This document shows positions 1 through 5,497 of a stretch of DNA of 5,553 bases, piece after piece. The first letter of the stretch is position 1; every line of letters begins with the position of its first letter. Source of the stretch: Saprospiraceae bacterium (GTDB taxonomy: Bacteria > Bacteroidota > Bacteroidia > Chitinophagales > Saprospiraceae); contig JAHDBK010000280.1 in assembly GCA_020630455.1 (NCBI GenBank), forward strand, positions 1-5,553. Direction: 5' to 3'. Under the pieces are notes generated by a model. That model saw only the letters and a program-made list of their open reading frames with translations, made no database searches and had not been told where the DNA came from. The translations under genes were made by a program, and so were the position numbers.

Positions 1-97
1 ACTCGATAAAGTGAATGGGAATGCTGAGGTAGGGTAGTAAAGGTTTGAGCTATTTATATGAAGTAGATTAGGATAAATCAGCAATATTAAATTGAAG

Positions 98-120
98 AAA
101 AATTTCGGCTTATTTGCCAA
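98..120 (-). terminator. Probable intrinsic terminator of the RES/82-aa operon
   Basis: Read on the minus strand, TTGGC pairs with GCCGA (5 bp, one G-T wobble) around a 6-nt loop AAATAA, followed by AATTTTT. It lies about 33 bases past the stop codon of the 82-residue gene, the expected place for the end of that leftward transcript. The stem is short, so this is a moderate call. Confidence 0.42.
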
Positions 121-152
121 GCGTAAGAATTTTTAATTTCTAAATATTGATA

Positions 153-401
153 CTAATTATCTGGAATATTTAAGAGTGATTTAACAAGACCTTTTTTATC
201 ACTTTCAGCACTTTCGTAAAGCTTCATCTTTATTTCTAATTTTAAATCTTTCCCAATTAAAGTTTCTTCAATATTTGCTCCCCCAGGATATATATGTTTA
301 TCGTATTTGTGTAAAACTGTGCCATCGCTAAATAAAGTATAGTCATCATCCAACACTCCCTTTTTCATATTGTAAGAAACGCTAACCACTTTTTTCTCCA
401 T
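153..401 (-). CDS. Small hypothetical protein, downstream partner of the RES-domain gene (82 aa)
   Basis: I cannot assign this 82-residue protein to a named family. It begins MEKKVVSVSYNMKKG and has a beta-rich N-terminal half with a DYTLFSDGTVLHKYDKHIYPGG segment split around residues 20-41. The C-terminal half is charged and probably helical (KLEIKMKLYESAESDKKGLVKSLLN split over residues 54-78). It has no signal peptide or membrane segment. It follows the RES gene on the same strand after 30 bases with no terminator between them, so the two are probably cotranscribed. Position suggests an antitoxin, immunity or accessory role for the RES protein, but nothing in the sequence proves it: there is no helix-turn-helix and no Xre-like motif. 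Most RES antitoxins are encoded upstream and are larger, so this may simply be unrelated cargo. The reading frame itself looks real, with balanced composition and a plausible fold. Confidence 0.72.
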   Translation of the reverse strand: MEKKVVSVSYNMKKGVLDDDYTLFSDGTVLHKYDKHIYPGGANIEETLIGKDLKLEIKMKLYESAESDKKGLVKSLLNIPDN

Positions 402-431
402 AATTTTTTAAATAAAAATAATATTTCAATT

Positions 432-1247
432 TTATTCAAGGTTCATTAAAGAACTAATTTCATGACTCTGACAACCCTCGATATCAGTATAAATTATTTT
501 ACCATTTTCTATCTTATTTCCTTGACTTAAACAAATGACCTTAAAGTCATCTCTTGCCTTTTTGTTGACAATTTTTACATTTCTAGCTGCTTCGAAAATA
601 AAGTTATGCTTTATGTATTCAGGCTCAAATGCATAGTTTGTACCTGTAAATTTTGCTGGCACAGAATCGTATGCGAATGCTTCAAATCCAGCAGGAGCGA
701 ATCCATTAGCATAAGTAATAGTTGGTATATAAAGATGCGGCTTATCTTCTGGGACAATTTCTTTACACTTCTTACTTATATAATTATGCAATATCCTGTC
801 CTTTTGTTTCTTAAACTTTCGTTGTTCATCCTTTAAAGAACTTAATCCAAGTTCTAAGCAAATTAGTTTTTCATTTTTCAATTTAAAAGAAAGTATAGTG
901 GCTTTAGAGTTGTTTGGGGGGCTTTTTTCTATTAAAGCAGTGTTTTCATTCTCGCTGGAATACAAAAGCCTTTGGTTTGGATTGTTAAGTCTTCCTGGCA
1001 AGAATAGGTTATTAGGTGGGTACCATAATTCTTCTATGGTATTCCAAGGTCTTTCTTCTTCCCAAATTCTAACCCTATGAAATGTTGCATCAACAACATC
1101 TACACTAAGATATCCTGAACATTTTGCGTTTTTAAATACTCTATTATAAAGAGATTGGTATTTTTTTAATGTCTCTATTGAAAAGGTAGAGGAATTTAGA
1201 AGAGAATCTAGCTTGTTTAATTTTCTTTTTAATATTGTACTCATCAA
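432..1247 (-). CDS. RES-domain protein, probable NAD+-consuming toxin (271 aa)
   Basis: The core of this protein matches the RES fold, named for conserved Arg, Glu and Ser residues. Visible elements, in order: FHRVR (R58/R60), PGRLN (R86, N88), RLLYSS (Y96), the ENTALIE helix ending in E107, and GFEAFAYDSVPAKFTGTNYAF with S195 and N204, the usual YDG/YPS...GxN signature. Characterised RES toxins such as MbcT and ParT degrade or transfer the ADP-ribosyl part of NAD+; the same chemistry is inferred here. The protein is longer than typical RES toxins: it has a lysine-rich helical N-terminal extension (residues 1-50) and a C-terminal tail of about 55 residues. The usual Xre/MbcA/ParS antitoxin gene is not present on either side. 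The next gene downstream encodes an 82-residue protein 30 bases away. The start has two adjacent Met codons (1245-1247 and 1242-1244); either could be used, and no Shine-Dalgarno sequence decides it. Confidence 0.85.
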   Translation of the reverse strand: MMSTILKRKLNKLDSLLNSSTFSIETLKKYQSLYNRVFKNAKCSGYLSVDVVDATFHRVRIWEEERPWNTIEELWYPPNNLFLPGRLNNPNQRLLYSSENENTALIEKSPPNNSKATILSFKLKNEKLICLELGLSSLKDEQRKFKKQKDRILHNYISKKCKEIVPEDKPHLYIPTITYANGFAPAGFEAFAYDSVPAKFTGTNYAFEPEYIKHNFIFEAARNVKIVNKKARDDFKVICLSQGNKIENGKIIYTDIEGCQSHEISSLMNLE

Positions 1248-1284
1248 TATAGATTATAACAATTAGAAATGAAATAAAATTTAT

Positions 1285-1311
1285 AAAAGTTAGAACTACT
1301 TTTGAATTCAA
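1285..1311 (-). promoter_or_regulatory. Weak candidate promoter for the RES operon
   Basis: On the minus strand a TTG (1309-1311) is followed after 16 bases by TAACTTTT (1285-1292), near the Bacteroidota -33 TTG / -7 TAnnTTTG pattern. It sits about 38 bases upstream of the RES start codon. The -7 box is one base off and the spacing is a little short, so this is a suggestion only. Confidence 0.28.
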
Positions 1312-1376
1312 TATATCATAACATGTAAATAATTTTAATTAAAATATCGGCACTAGTCTGTATTCAACTACTTAAA

Positions 1377-1515
1377 TCACCACAAAAGCTAGTTTGACTT
1401 GAATCAGATTTAGGAGCCTACGTTTTGGCGTGGGCGACTAATTCTAAGTAATAGTCAAAGCGGTTGTGGTGACCGTAAGTAGTGTGAAAGGAAGATGTCG
1501 TTTCACGCTTTTTTT
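1377..1515 (+). ncRNA. Structured RNA: interrupted hairpin with tandem G-A loop, ending in a terminator
   Basis: This 139-base stretch is far more self-complementary than its AT-rich surroundings. Outer stem: TCACCACAA (1377-1385) with TTGTGGTGA (1464-1472), 9 perfect pairs. Middle stem: TTTGACT (1393-1399) with AGTCAAA (1453-1459), 7 pairs. Inner stem: AGATTTAG (1406-1413) with CTAATTCT (1438-1445), with one U-U mismatch. Next comes a symmetric GA/GA internal loop (1414-1415 and 1436-1437), then GCCTACG (1416-1422) with CGTGGGC (1429-1435), 7 pairs including one wobble, closing on loop UUUUGG. An intrinsic terminator follows at 1482-1515. I do not recognise a known RNA family. It may be an independent small RNA, or a leader controlling the 53-residue membrane peptide that starts 18 bases after the T-run. 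An alternative CGGT/ACCG pairing (1461-1464 with 1472-1475) competes with the outer stem, as a switch would. No convincing promoter was found upstream, so the 5' end is uncertain. Confidence 0.62.
1482..1515 (+). terminator. Strong intrinsic terminator
   Basis: GTGTGAAA (1482-1489) pairs with TTTCACGC (1501-1508), 8 pairs with one G-T wobble, around an 11-base loop, followed directly by seven T (1509-1515). It has a T-tail only on the plus strand, so it ends rightward transcription. It lies after the structured RNA and just before the start of the 53-residue gene, a position that fits either the end of a small RNA or an attenuator. Confidence 0.82.
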
Positions 1516-1532
1516 ATTTAAAACTTTAAAGA

Positions 1533-1694
1533 ATGAATGAATCACCTACACGCCAAATTCTTGGATGGATTACTATTATAGCTTCTATAATTATTGGAAT
1601 TACTATGTCTAGTTTTATTTGGGGAATTGGTTCATTTATAGTCATAAACTTGACTGTTGCACCAATCTTAAAACTAGTTGAAAGAAATAAATAA
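1533..1694 (+). CDS. Small two-helix membrane peptide (53 aa)
   Basis: An ATG at 1533 opens a 53-codon frame ending in TAA at 1692-1694. The peptide starts MNESPTRQILGW and ends in the charged tail KLVERNK. Between them are two hydrophobic stretches: about residues 9-25 (ILGWITIIASIIIGITM) and 28-46 (FIWGIGSFIVINLTVAPIL), separated only by Ser-Ser and so possibly a tight hairpin or one long helix with a kink. It should insert in the inner membrane. No known family is recognised. It follows the structured RNA and terminator by 17 bases, and is followed after 14 bases by the 101-residue gene, probably in one transcript. Small membrane peptides next to regulatory RNAs are known as type I toxins and as regulators of membrane proteins; either is only a possibility here. 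No Shine-Dalgarno sequence is present, as is usual for this phylum. A chance frame is possible, but the membrane-like composition and gene spacing favour a real gene. Confidence 0.62.
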   Translation: MNESPTRQILGWITIIASIIIGITMSSFIWGIGSFIVINLTVAPILKLVERNK

Positions 1695-1708
1695 AAACAT
1701 TAATACTG

Positions 1709-2014
1709 ATGATAGAGATTGAAATAAAAAAACCATTTATGTGGATTGATAGGGGGGTTATGATTTCAATAAATCCTGACGGAACTTTTAGTAGTATTCT
1801 ATATAGAAGAAAAGGCTGGTTTAAAAAAGTTGAAATACTTAATGATTCATTTAGCAATGTATTATTGGAAGAAATATTTTTAATAATAGATGATGCAAAA
1901 GAGCGAAAGAATAAAGTAATGAGAACTACCTTGCCTAATCATTTACATCTACCTCTCATTGAATCAGCATTAGACTACATAATTAGTTTGGTTGAAAAGA
2001 AAAGATATTACTAA
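1709..2014 (+). CDS. Hypothetical protein (101 aa), second gene after the membrane peptide
   Basis: I do not recognise this 101-residue protein. The N-terminal half looks like a small beta-sheet (MIEIEIKKPFMWIDRG, then MISINPDGTFSSILYRRKGW), with an NPDGT turn at about residues 22-26. The C-terminal half is helical and charged, from about residue 48 to the end, finishing EKKRYY. It has no signal peptide, membrane segment or cysteine/histidine cluster. It lies 14 bases after the 53-residue membrane peptide gene on the same strand and is probably cotranscribed with it. It converges on the polymerase-like gene, with nearly 290 non-coding bases between the two stops. It could be a soluble partner of the membrane peptide (for example an immunity or regulatory protein), but this rests on position only. 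The long opposite-strand frame at 1642-1857 is judged a shadow of this gene. Confidence 0.7.
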   Translation: MIEIEIKKPFMWIDRGVMISINPDGTFSSILYRRKGWFKKVEILNDSFSNVLLEEIFLIIDDAKERKNKVMRTTLPNHLHLPLIESALDYIISLVEKKRYY

Positions 2015-2042
2015 AAAAGCAAAGGAAAATTATCAATGAAAA

Positions 2043-2057
2043 AAGAAAAACTTTCTT
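2043..2057. terminator. Weak A/T-rich hairpin, possible bidirectional terminator
   Basis: AAGAAA pairs with TTTCTT around a 3-base loop, 29 bases past the stop of the 101-residue gene. On the minus strand it is followed by a T-rich run. The stem contains only two G-C pairs, so its terminating strength is doubtful. It is the best terminator candidate I can see for the small-protein operon. Confidence 0.25.
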
Positions 2058-2221
2058 ATTAATTGTATTTCCCTTTAAATACATTTTTTCGAATGCTTGA
2101 TTTAATAAAAGTAATATTGGACAGTCAAAAGACTTTGATGTGAACGAATATTTGTGCTTATATTTTTCATTTTGATGTGTGTTGTTTTTTACCTTAAAAA
2201 TCCAATTAAATAGTGATTGAA

Positions 2222-2252
2222 AATATCCCCACAAAAGACAATATCCCCACAA
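2222..2252 (-). repeat. Pair of 13-bp direct repeats, iteron-like
   Basis: The 13-base unit AATATCCCCACAA occurs twice, at 2222-2234 and 2240-2252, perfectly conserved with an 18-bp period; the minus strand reads TTGTGGGGATATT. The unit stands out against the AT-rich intergenic sequence. It lies about 50 bases past the stop codon of the polymerase-like gene. Direct repeats of this kind commonly bind replication initiators, recombinases or regulators. Which applies here is unknown, and two copies are few for a classical iteron array. The rest of the 2015-2301 interval holds the hairpins listed next and no gene I would support. Confidence 0.6.
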
Positions 2253-2257
2253 TACTA

Positions 2258-2309
2258 ATGGACCTCCATCCCAAGTTTTCTATTGCTTGGGAATAGCTTT
2301 GTTAAGCTA
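2258..2309 (-). repeat. Cluster of three dyads at the 3' end of the polymerase-like gene
   Basis: Three inverted repeats follow one another: ATGGA-CC-TCCAT (2258-2269), TCCCAAG with CTTGGGA around a 10-base loop (2269-2275 and 2286-2292), and TAGCTT with AAGCTA around a TGTT loop (2294-2299 and 2304-2309). The last spans the stop codon of the 495-residue gene. None has a T-tail, so a normal intrinsic terminator is not obvious, though the middle hairpin could stabilise or end the operon transcript. Together with the adjacent direct repeats they could form a site for DNA processing. Confidence 0.5.
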
Positions 2310-3789
2310 CATTTAAATGTTCTTTGTAATGATTGTAAAATACCTTTTCATGTAAAGTAAACACACCTTTTCCAAACTCTTCAGTGAAGAATTCAATACA
2401 AGCTTGTTTAACGCCCTCCAATTGATTTAAAGGACAAATAATTGCATCATGCTTTGGAATGGCGTAAAATCCTTGTTTCCAGAGCTTAGGAAGCAACCTG
2501 TCATTAAAGATTTCAGATTCTTCTCTCATTAAACGAATAACGTGATAATCACAAGCAGTTTTATATTCCGATTTTTGTCCATTGTTTGAATATATTTGGT
2601 AAAGCTCATTCATTTTACCCTTTTTCAAGTTTGAATAAATGTTTTTTTTATTAAAGTCCAAAACCTTAAAGAACAATGGTAGTCTTTTCATCAACTTTTT
2701 CTTTATCCAGCTTGGTCTTTTGTCAAACTGACCAAAAAGAATTTTTGAAATGTTTTTCTTTAACCAGCTTTTAGATTTTTTAGATTTATCTGAAAAAATT
2801 ATTTGACTTATGTACTCATAAAACTTCCCATTTGCGATAGCTATACACAGCTTCCATTCTTCTGAGTTTTTATCGTTTTTGAATCTTCTAATAAATTCTT
2901 TTTTTAAATAGTTGTTGACAAAGTAGTAAGGTCTTTCTCTCAAATTCAATAAATCAATAATTAACAATAGAGGAAAACATGAAGCTAAATCTATCTCTGC
3001 TAATGATTCATAATTTTCACCATGTCCATAATAATGATATAAAGTTTTTGGTGTACTTATAAAATTATGGTATATCCTTCTTTCATACTCGTATCTTTTA
3101 AATTGAATACCTCTTATGTGATTATTGTACATTTTTAAATAATGATGATACCCCCTGAATTTTGAAAATACCTTTTTGTAAACCATTGTTTCGTTATTTT
3201 CAAGCTTAAACTGAACCAATCCTAACGCCTCCTGAAAAGATGTGAAAACTTGACTTTTATTATTTAAATATTCATTATCAAATTCCACTGTACAAGTCTT
3301 TATGATTTGGTTCAACACGGAATTATCATTCAGGTCAAATATCGGGTTAATTAATTTCAAGTTTTTCTCTAGCTCTTCAGAGTGTTTATATTTAATTGTT
3401 GCTTTTATATCTTTTGAAATTTTAGGAGTATAATCCCCAATTTCTACTTTCACATAACTATGAATCCAATGAGTATTTAATCTGTAATGTTTTGCTTTAT
3501 GAGATTTTACAGAATATGTTTCTTTTTTTGATGTTGGGTTTATGTGAGGAATAAAGACTTCATTTTTAAGTTTTGCGAATAATTTAGCTCCACTTTTAAA
3601 TACTTTTTCTTTGTAAATTTTTGACATTGGTTTATACTCAAAGATGCTTTCACCATGAATTATTGAATTCTTAATTGTTTTCTCAATGTAATCAACATAA
3701 TAACTTACCACCTTATCGGATAATGGAGCCAATAACTTCTTTAAGTTATGTACACCTTTCTTTGAAACAGATACTCTTACAGTAATCAT
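2302..3789 (-). CDS. Family A polymerase-like palm protein, mobile-element type (495 aa)
   Basis: No name is certain, but the C-terminal half has the ordered motifs of a divergent family A (Pol I-like) palm. The segment ERRIYHNFISTPKTLY (residues 236-251) resembles the GRVHxxxTNLPKxLR lead-in seen in element-borne relatives. EIDLASCFPLLL places Asp267 as motif A. KKNISKILFGQ (344-354) resembles the motif B helix. LMREESEIFN (420-429) resembles the LQxxES segment. GFYAIPKHDAIICP (440-453), with His447-Asp448, is motif C (the HDE of Pol I). The two Asp residues would bind the catalytic metals. The first 230 residues are very basic, with no recognisable nuclease, primase or helicase domain. The gene starts 10 bases after the helix-turn-helix gene, as the third gene of the integrase operon, so it probably serves replication, repair or priming of the element. 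Polymerase activity is inference: the family is poorly characterised and the protein is much shorter than Pol I. Confidence 0.6.
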   Translation of the reverse strand: MITVRVSVSKKGVHNLKKLLAPLSDKVVSYYVDYIEKTIKNSIIHGESIFEYKPMSKIYKEKVFKSGAKLFAKLKNEVFIPHINPTSKKETYSVKSHKAKHYRLNTHWIHSYVKVEIGDYTPKISKDIKATIKYKHSEELEKNLKLINPIFDLNDNSVLNQIIKTCTVEFDNEYLNNKSQVFTSFQEALGLVQFKLENNETMVYKKVFSKFRGYHHYLKMYNNHIRGIQFKRYEYERRIYHNFISTPKTLYHYYGHGENYESLAEIDLASCFPLLLIIDLLNLRERPYYFVNNYLKKEFIRRFKNDKNSEEWKLCIAIANGKFYEYISQIIFSDKSKKSKSWLKKNISKILFGQFDKRPSWIKKKLMKRLPLFFKVLDFNKKNIYSNLKKGKMNELYQIYSNNGQKSEYKTACDYHVIRLMREESEIFNDRLLPKLWKQGFYAIPKHDAIICPLNQLEGVKQACIEFFTEEFGKGVFTLHEKVFYNHYKEHLNVA

Positions 3790-3799
3790 AAATAAAAGC

Positions 3800-4072
3800 T
3801 TACGCTCTTTTTATTATCATGAAACTATCAACATCTGCTCTTAAGAAAAGAGATTTTCGAGAGCTTACTTTAATTTTTGGCAAGCCACATTTTACGTAAC
3901 TATCTATGGTTGATGTAGTGCATCCTAAGTAATCGGCTACCTCTTTTTTACTCATATATTCTGGAACTTGTTTTTGTTCCAATTCGATAATTCTTTGTTG
4001 GAGTGGTAGTATTGTATTTGCGATTTGTTTAGTGATGTAATCGCTTAAAGCATCATGATTAAATAAATTCAT
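3800..4072 (-). CDS. Excisionase-like helix-turn-helix DNA-binding protein (90 aa)
   Basis: This 90-residue protein has an N-terminal helical segment (about residues 12-35, IANTILPLQQRIIELEQKQ, a likely short coiled coil for dimerisation). It is followed by a MerR/excisionase-type winged helix-turn-helix: YMSKKEVADYLGCTTSTIDSYV at 39-60 in two parts, the wing KCGLPKIKVSSRKSLF, and the closing LRADVDSFM (78-85). This is the form usually found next to integrases in Bacteroidota integrative elements. Such proteins bind near the attachment site and steer the recombinase toward excision, or regulate the element's promoter. It lies between the integrase (16-base gap) and the polymerase-like gene (10-base gap), so the three are probably cotranscribed. 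Its binding site is unknown; the dyads upstream of the integrase are candidates. The excisionase role rests on family and position. Confidence 0.82.
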   Translation of the reverse strand: MNLFNHDALSDYITKQIANTILPLQQRIIELEQKQVPEYMSKKEVADYLGCTTSTIDSYVKCGLPKIKVSSRKSLFLRADVDSFMIIKRA

Positions 4073-4088
4073 ATAAGCTGTTTTTTAA

Positions 4089-5339
4089 TTAATAAATATT
4101 TTCTAATTCAAGTACAGGAGCATTCAAGTCAATTCTTAAGTATTTCTCCAATTCCCTTATGGATTTATGTCCAGTTATTCTTCTTATAGTTGTTAGTTGA
4201 TGTCCTTTTTTATGCAATATTGTTGCTAGTGTTCGCCTACAATCATGAGATGAGGCAAGTTGCCACTTGGGCACTCTTTTTTCTGATACTACACCATCTC
4301 TAGGGTTAGATTTTCGAATTATTTGCTCTTCATTTATTTCGGCGATAGAACATATTTCCTTTAGATACTTATTAAACTTTTGAAGGGAAATACTTGGAGG
4401 GTTACCATCATATTTTTTTAAAATCTCTTTACACTTAGCATTTACTAGAATTTTTATTCTTAAGCCTGTTTTTTGTTGTACAAAGTCCCAGTATAATTTA
4501 TCATTTTCTGTTATAACATGTTCTTTCGTTAATCTGCTAAAGTCGCTATAACGTTGACCAGTATTTATACCAATTAAAAACCTATCTCTAACCCTTTCTA
4601 ACCGAGGGGAAAGGTTGAGTTCTTCTATTCTCAAAAGTTCCTCAGATGTAAATGCTAACCCCCTTCCTGAATTTAAACTCCCTTGTGCTTTGACTTTCCA
4701 TTTTGGGCTCCTTGTGTAGAAAGTTTTATTTATTTCATAGTTGCTTTCTTGCTTTGCTCTATTGACAACTGTTATTAGTTTCTTCTGAATTTTATTGATT
4801 TGGTCTGTGGAGTAATTAAATGTATCTATCATCAACGTAACCATTTCCTCCATTCTACGACTATTCAAATCTTTAAATTCAAGACTTGAAGCATTTGGCA
4901 TTTTCTGAAGTACTTTTTTTAGTTGAATAAAGCCTTCTATTGTTCCTTTCTTAAGACCACTTTGTTGAGCATGTTTAATATGTTCATCTAAAAATGCTAG
5001 TACTGTTCTAGGTTTGTTATCGATTAAATCATTATGTCCATAAATCTCCATGTGAACTCTTCCTTTGAACTCTAGAATGCTTGGATTTTCATTTCGAATC
5101 TCGAAATAGGTAAAGGTCTTGCCGACAGCTTGTTCAAGTCTTTTAAGTTTTTCGTTGTAACCAATATATTCAAAAAAGCCCTTTACTTCCCTTACAAGCT
5201 GCTGATTAGAATTCCAGTGTTTTGGGTTGACTTTAATGCCAGTTGACATTTTCAGTCGCTTACCATTGAATCTATATATTAGATATATAAGCGTCTCTTT
5301 TGCTTTCTTATCTTTTAAGTTAAATTTTACTCTTCTCAT
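4089..5339 (-). CDS. Tyrosine recombinase / site-specific integrase (416 aa)
   Basis: This is a full-length tyrosine integrase that cuts and rejoins DNA at attachment sites. Residues 1-50 form the ARM-type N-terminus typical of Bacteroidota integrases (LIYLIYRFNGKRLKMSTGI, then a VNPKHWN motif). A helical core-binding (SAM-like) domain follows at about 110-215. The catalytic domain holds all expected residues: Arg263 in NTGQRYSDF, Lys290 in the beta-hairpin (FVQQKTGLRI), His365 and Arg368 in SSHDCRRTLAT, His391 in ITGHKS, and the nucleophile Tyr400 in ELEKYLRI. It is intact and of normal length, so probably active. It is the first gene of a leftward operon with the helix-turn-helix and polymerase-like genes. 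The attachment site is therefore expected to its right (5340 onward) or at the far end of the element. The start at 5337-5339 gives the complete ARM domain; no Shine-Dalgarno sequence is seen. Confidence 0.95.
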   Translation of the reverse strand: MRRVKFNLKDKKAKETLIYLIYRFNGKRLKMSTGIKVNPKHWNSNQQLVREVKGFFEYIGYNEKLKRLEQAVGKTFTYFEIRNENPSILEFKGRVHMEIYGHNDLIDNKPRTVLAFLDEHIKHAQQSGLKKGTIEGFIQLKKVLQKMPNASSLEFKDLNSRRMEEMVTLMIDTFNYSTDQINKIQKKLITVVNRAKQESNYEINKTFYTRSPKWKVKAQGSLNSGRGLAFTSEELLRIEELNLSPRLERVRDRFLIGINTGQRYSDFSRLTKEHVITENDKLYWDFVQQKTGLRIKILVNAKCKEILKKYDGNPPSISLQKFNKYLKEICSIAEINEEQIIRKSNPRDGVVSEKRVPKWQLASSHDCRRTLATILHKKGHQLTTIRRITGHKSIRELEKYLRIDLNAPVLELENIY

Positions 5340-5354
5340 ATTTATGCTTTTTCT

Positions 5355-5373
5355 CTAGGGTTTGTCCTAGGGG
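5355..5373. repeat. Short CTAGGG direct repeat / CTAGG-CCTAG dyad upstream of the integrase
   Basis: CTAGGG occurs at 5355-5360 and again at 5367-5372 with a 12-bp period; the same bases also form a CTAGG/CCTAG inverted repeat. It lies in the likely 5' untranslated region of the integrase mRNA. It may be a protein-binding site or a recombinase arm site; short repeats like this can also arise by chance. Confidence 0.35.
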
Positions 5374-5393
5374 TCGTTTCTTTCAACCGTAAA

Positions 5394-5401
5394 CAAATAT
5401 A
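5394..5401 (-). promoter_or_regulatory. Bacteroidota-type -7 promoter box for the integrase operon
   Basis: The minus strand reads TATATTTG, an exact match to the TAnnTTTG -7 box of the Bacteroidota housekeeping sigma factor, 55 bases upstream of the integrase start codon. No clean TTG is present at the usual -33 distance (the bases there are T-rich), so the promoter may be weak or need an activator. Confidence 0.58.
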
Positions 5402-5405
5402 ATTT

Positions 5406-5417
5406 GTTCCCAGGAAC
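5406..5417. promoter_or_regulatory. 12-bp dyad in the promoter spacer, possible operator
   Basis: GTTCC-CA-GGAAC is a 12-bp inverted repeat located between the -7 box and the expected -33 position of the integrase promoter. A dimeric regulator bound here would block RNA polymerase. The neighbouring helix-turn-helix protein is one candidate ligand. A recombinase core site is the alternative reading. Confidence 0.42.
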
Positions 5418-5497
5418 TAAAAAAAGAATTAAATTCCGATATATGCCGCAATATTATATATAGAAGGTGTTTTTGGCAAGTTTTAAGGGGTAGGTTA

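Noticed and set aside
606..836. Plus-strand 76-codon frame
   Set aside because: It lies fully inside the RES gene on the opposite strand, and its translation is cysteine- and leucine-rich with no domain; a shadow frame.
898..1080. Plus-strand 60-codon frame
   Set aside because: It is opposite the conserved RES motifs (PGRLN, YSS, ALIE), which clearly set the true coding strand.
1416..1435. Hairpin GCCTACG/CGTGGGC considered as an integron attC site
   Set aside because: It lacks the RYYYAAC/GTTRRRY core pair and the extrahelical bases of attC sites; no integron integrase is present.
1377..1515. Retron-type msr/msd RNA
   Set aside because: No reverse transcriptase is encoded nearby; the 495-residue protein has no YxDD motif.
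1642..1857. Minus-strand 71-codon frame
   Set aside because: It overlaps both the membrane peptide and the 101-residue gene on the other strand; its hydrophobic, isoleucine-rich translation is expected from antisense AT-rich DNA.
2035..2061. Eight-codon frame MKKEKLSY after the 101-residue gene
   Set aside because: Too short and made of A-rich codons; the same bases are better explained as a weak A/T hairpin.
1983..2252. Minus-strand 89-codon frame with hydrophobic ends
   Set aside because: It starts inside the 13-bp direct repeats and runs into the 3' end of the 101-residue gene, with low-complexity Phe/Lys/Asn-rich translation. A real small protein cannot be fully excluded, but nothing supports one.
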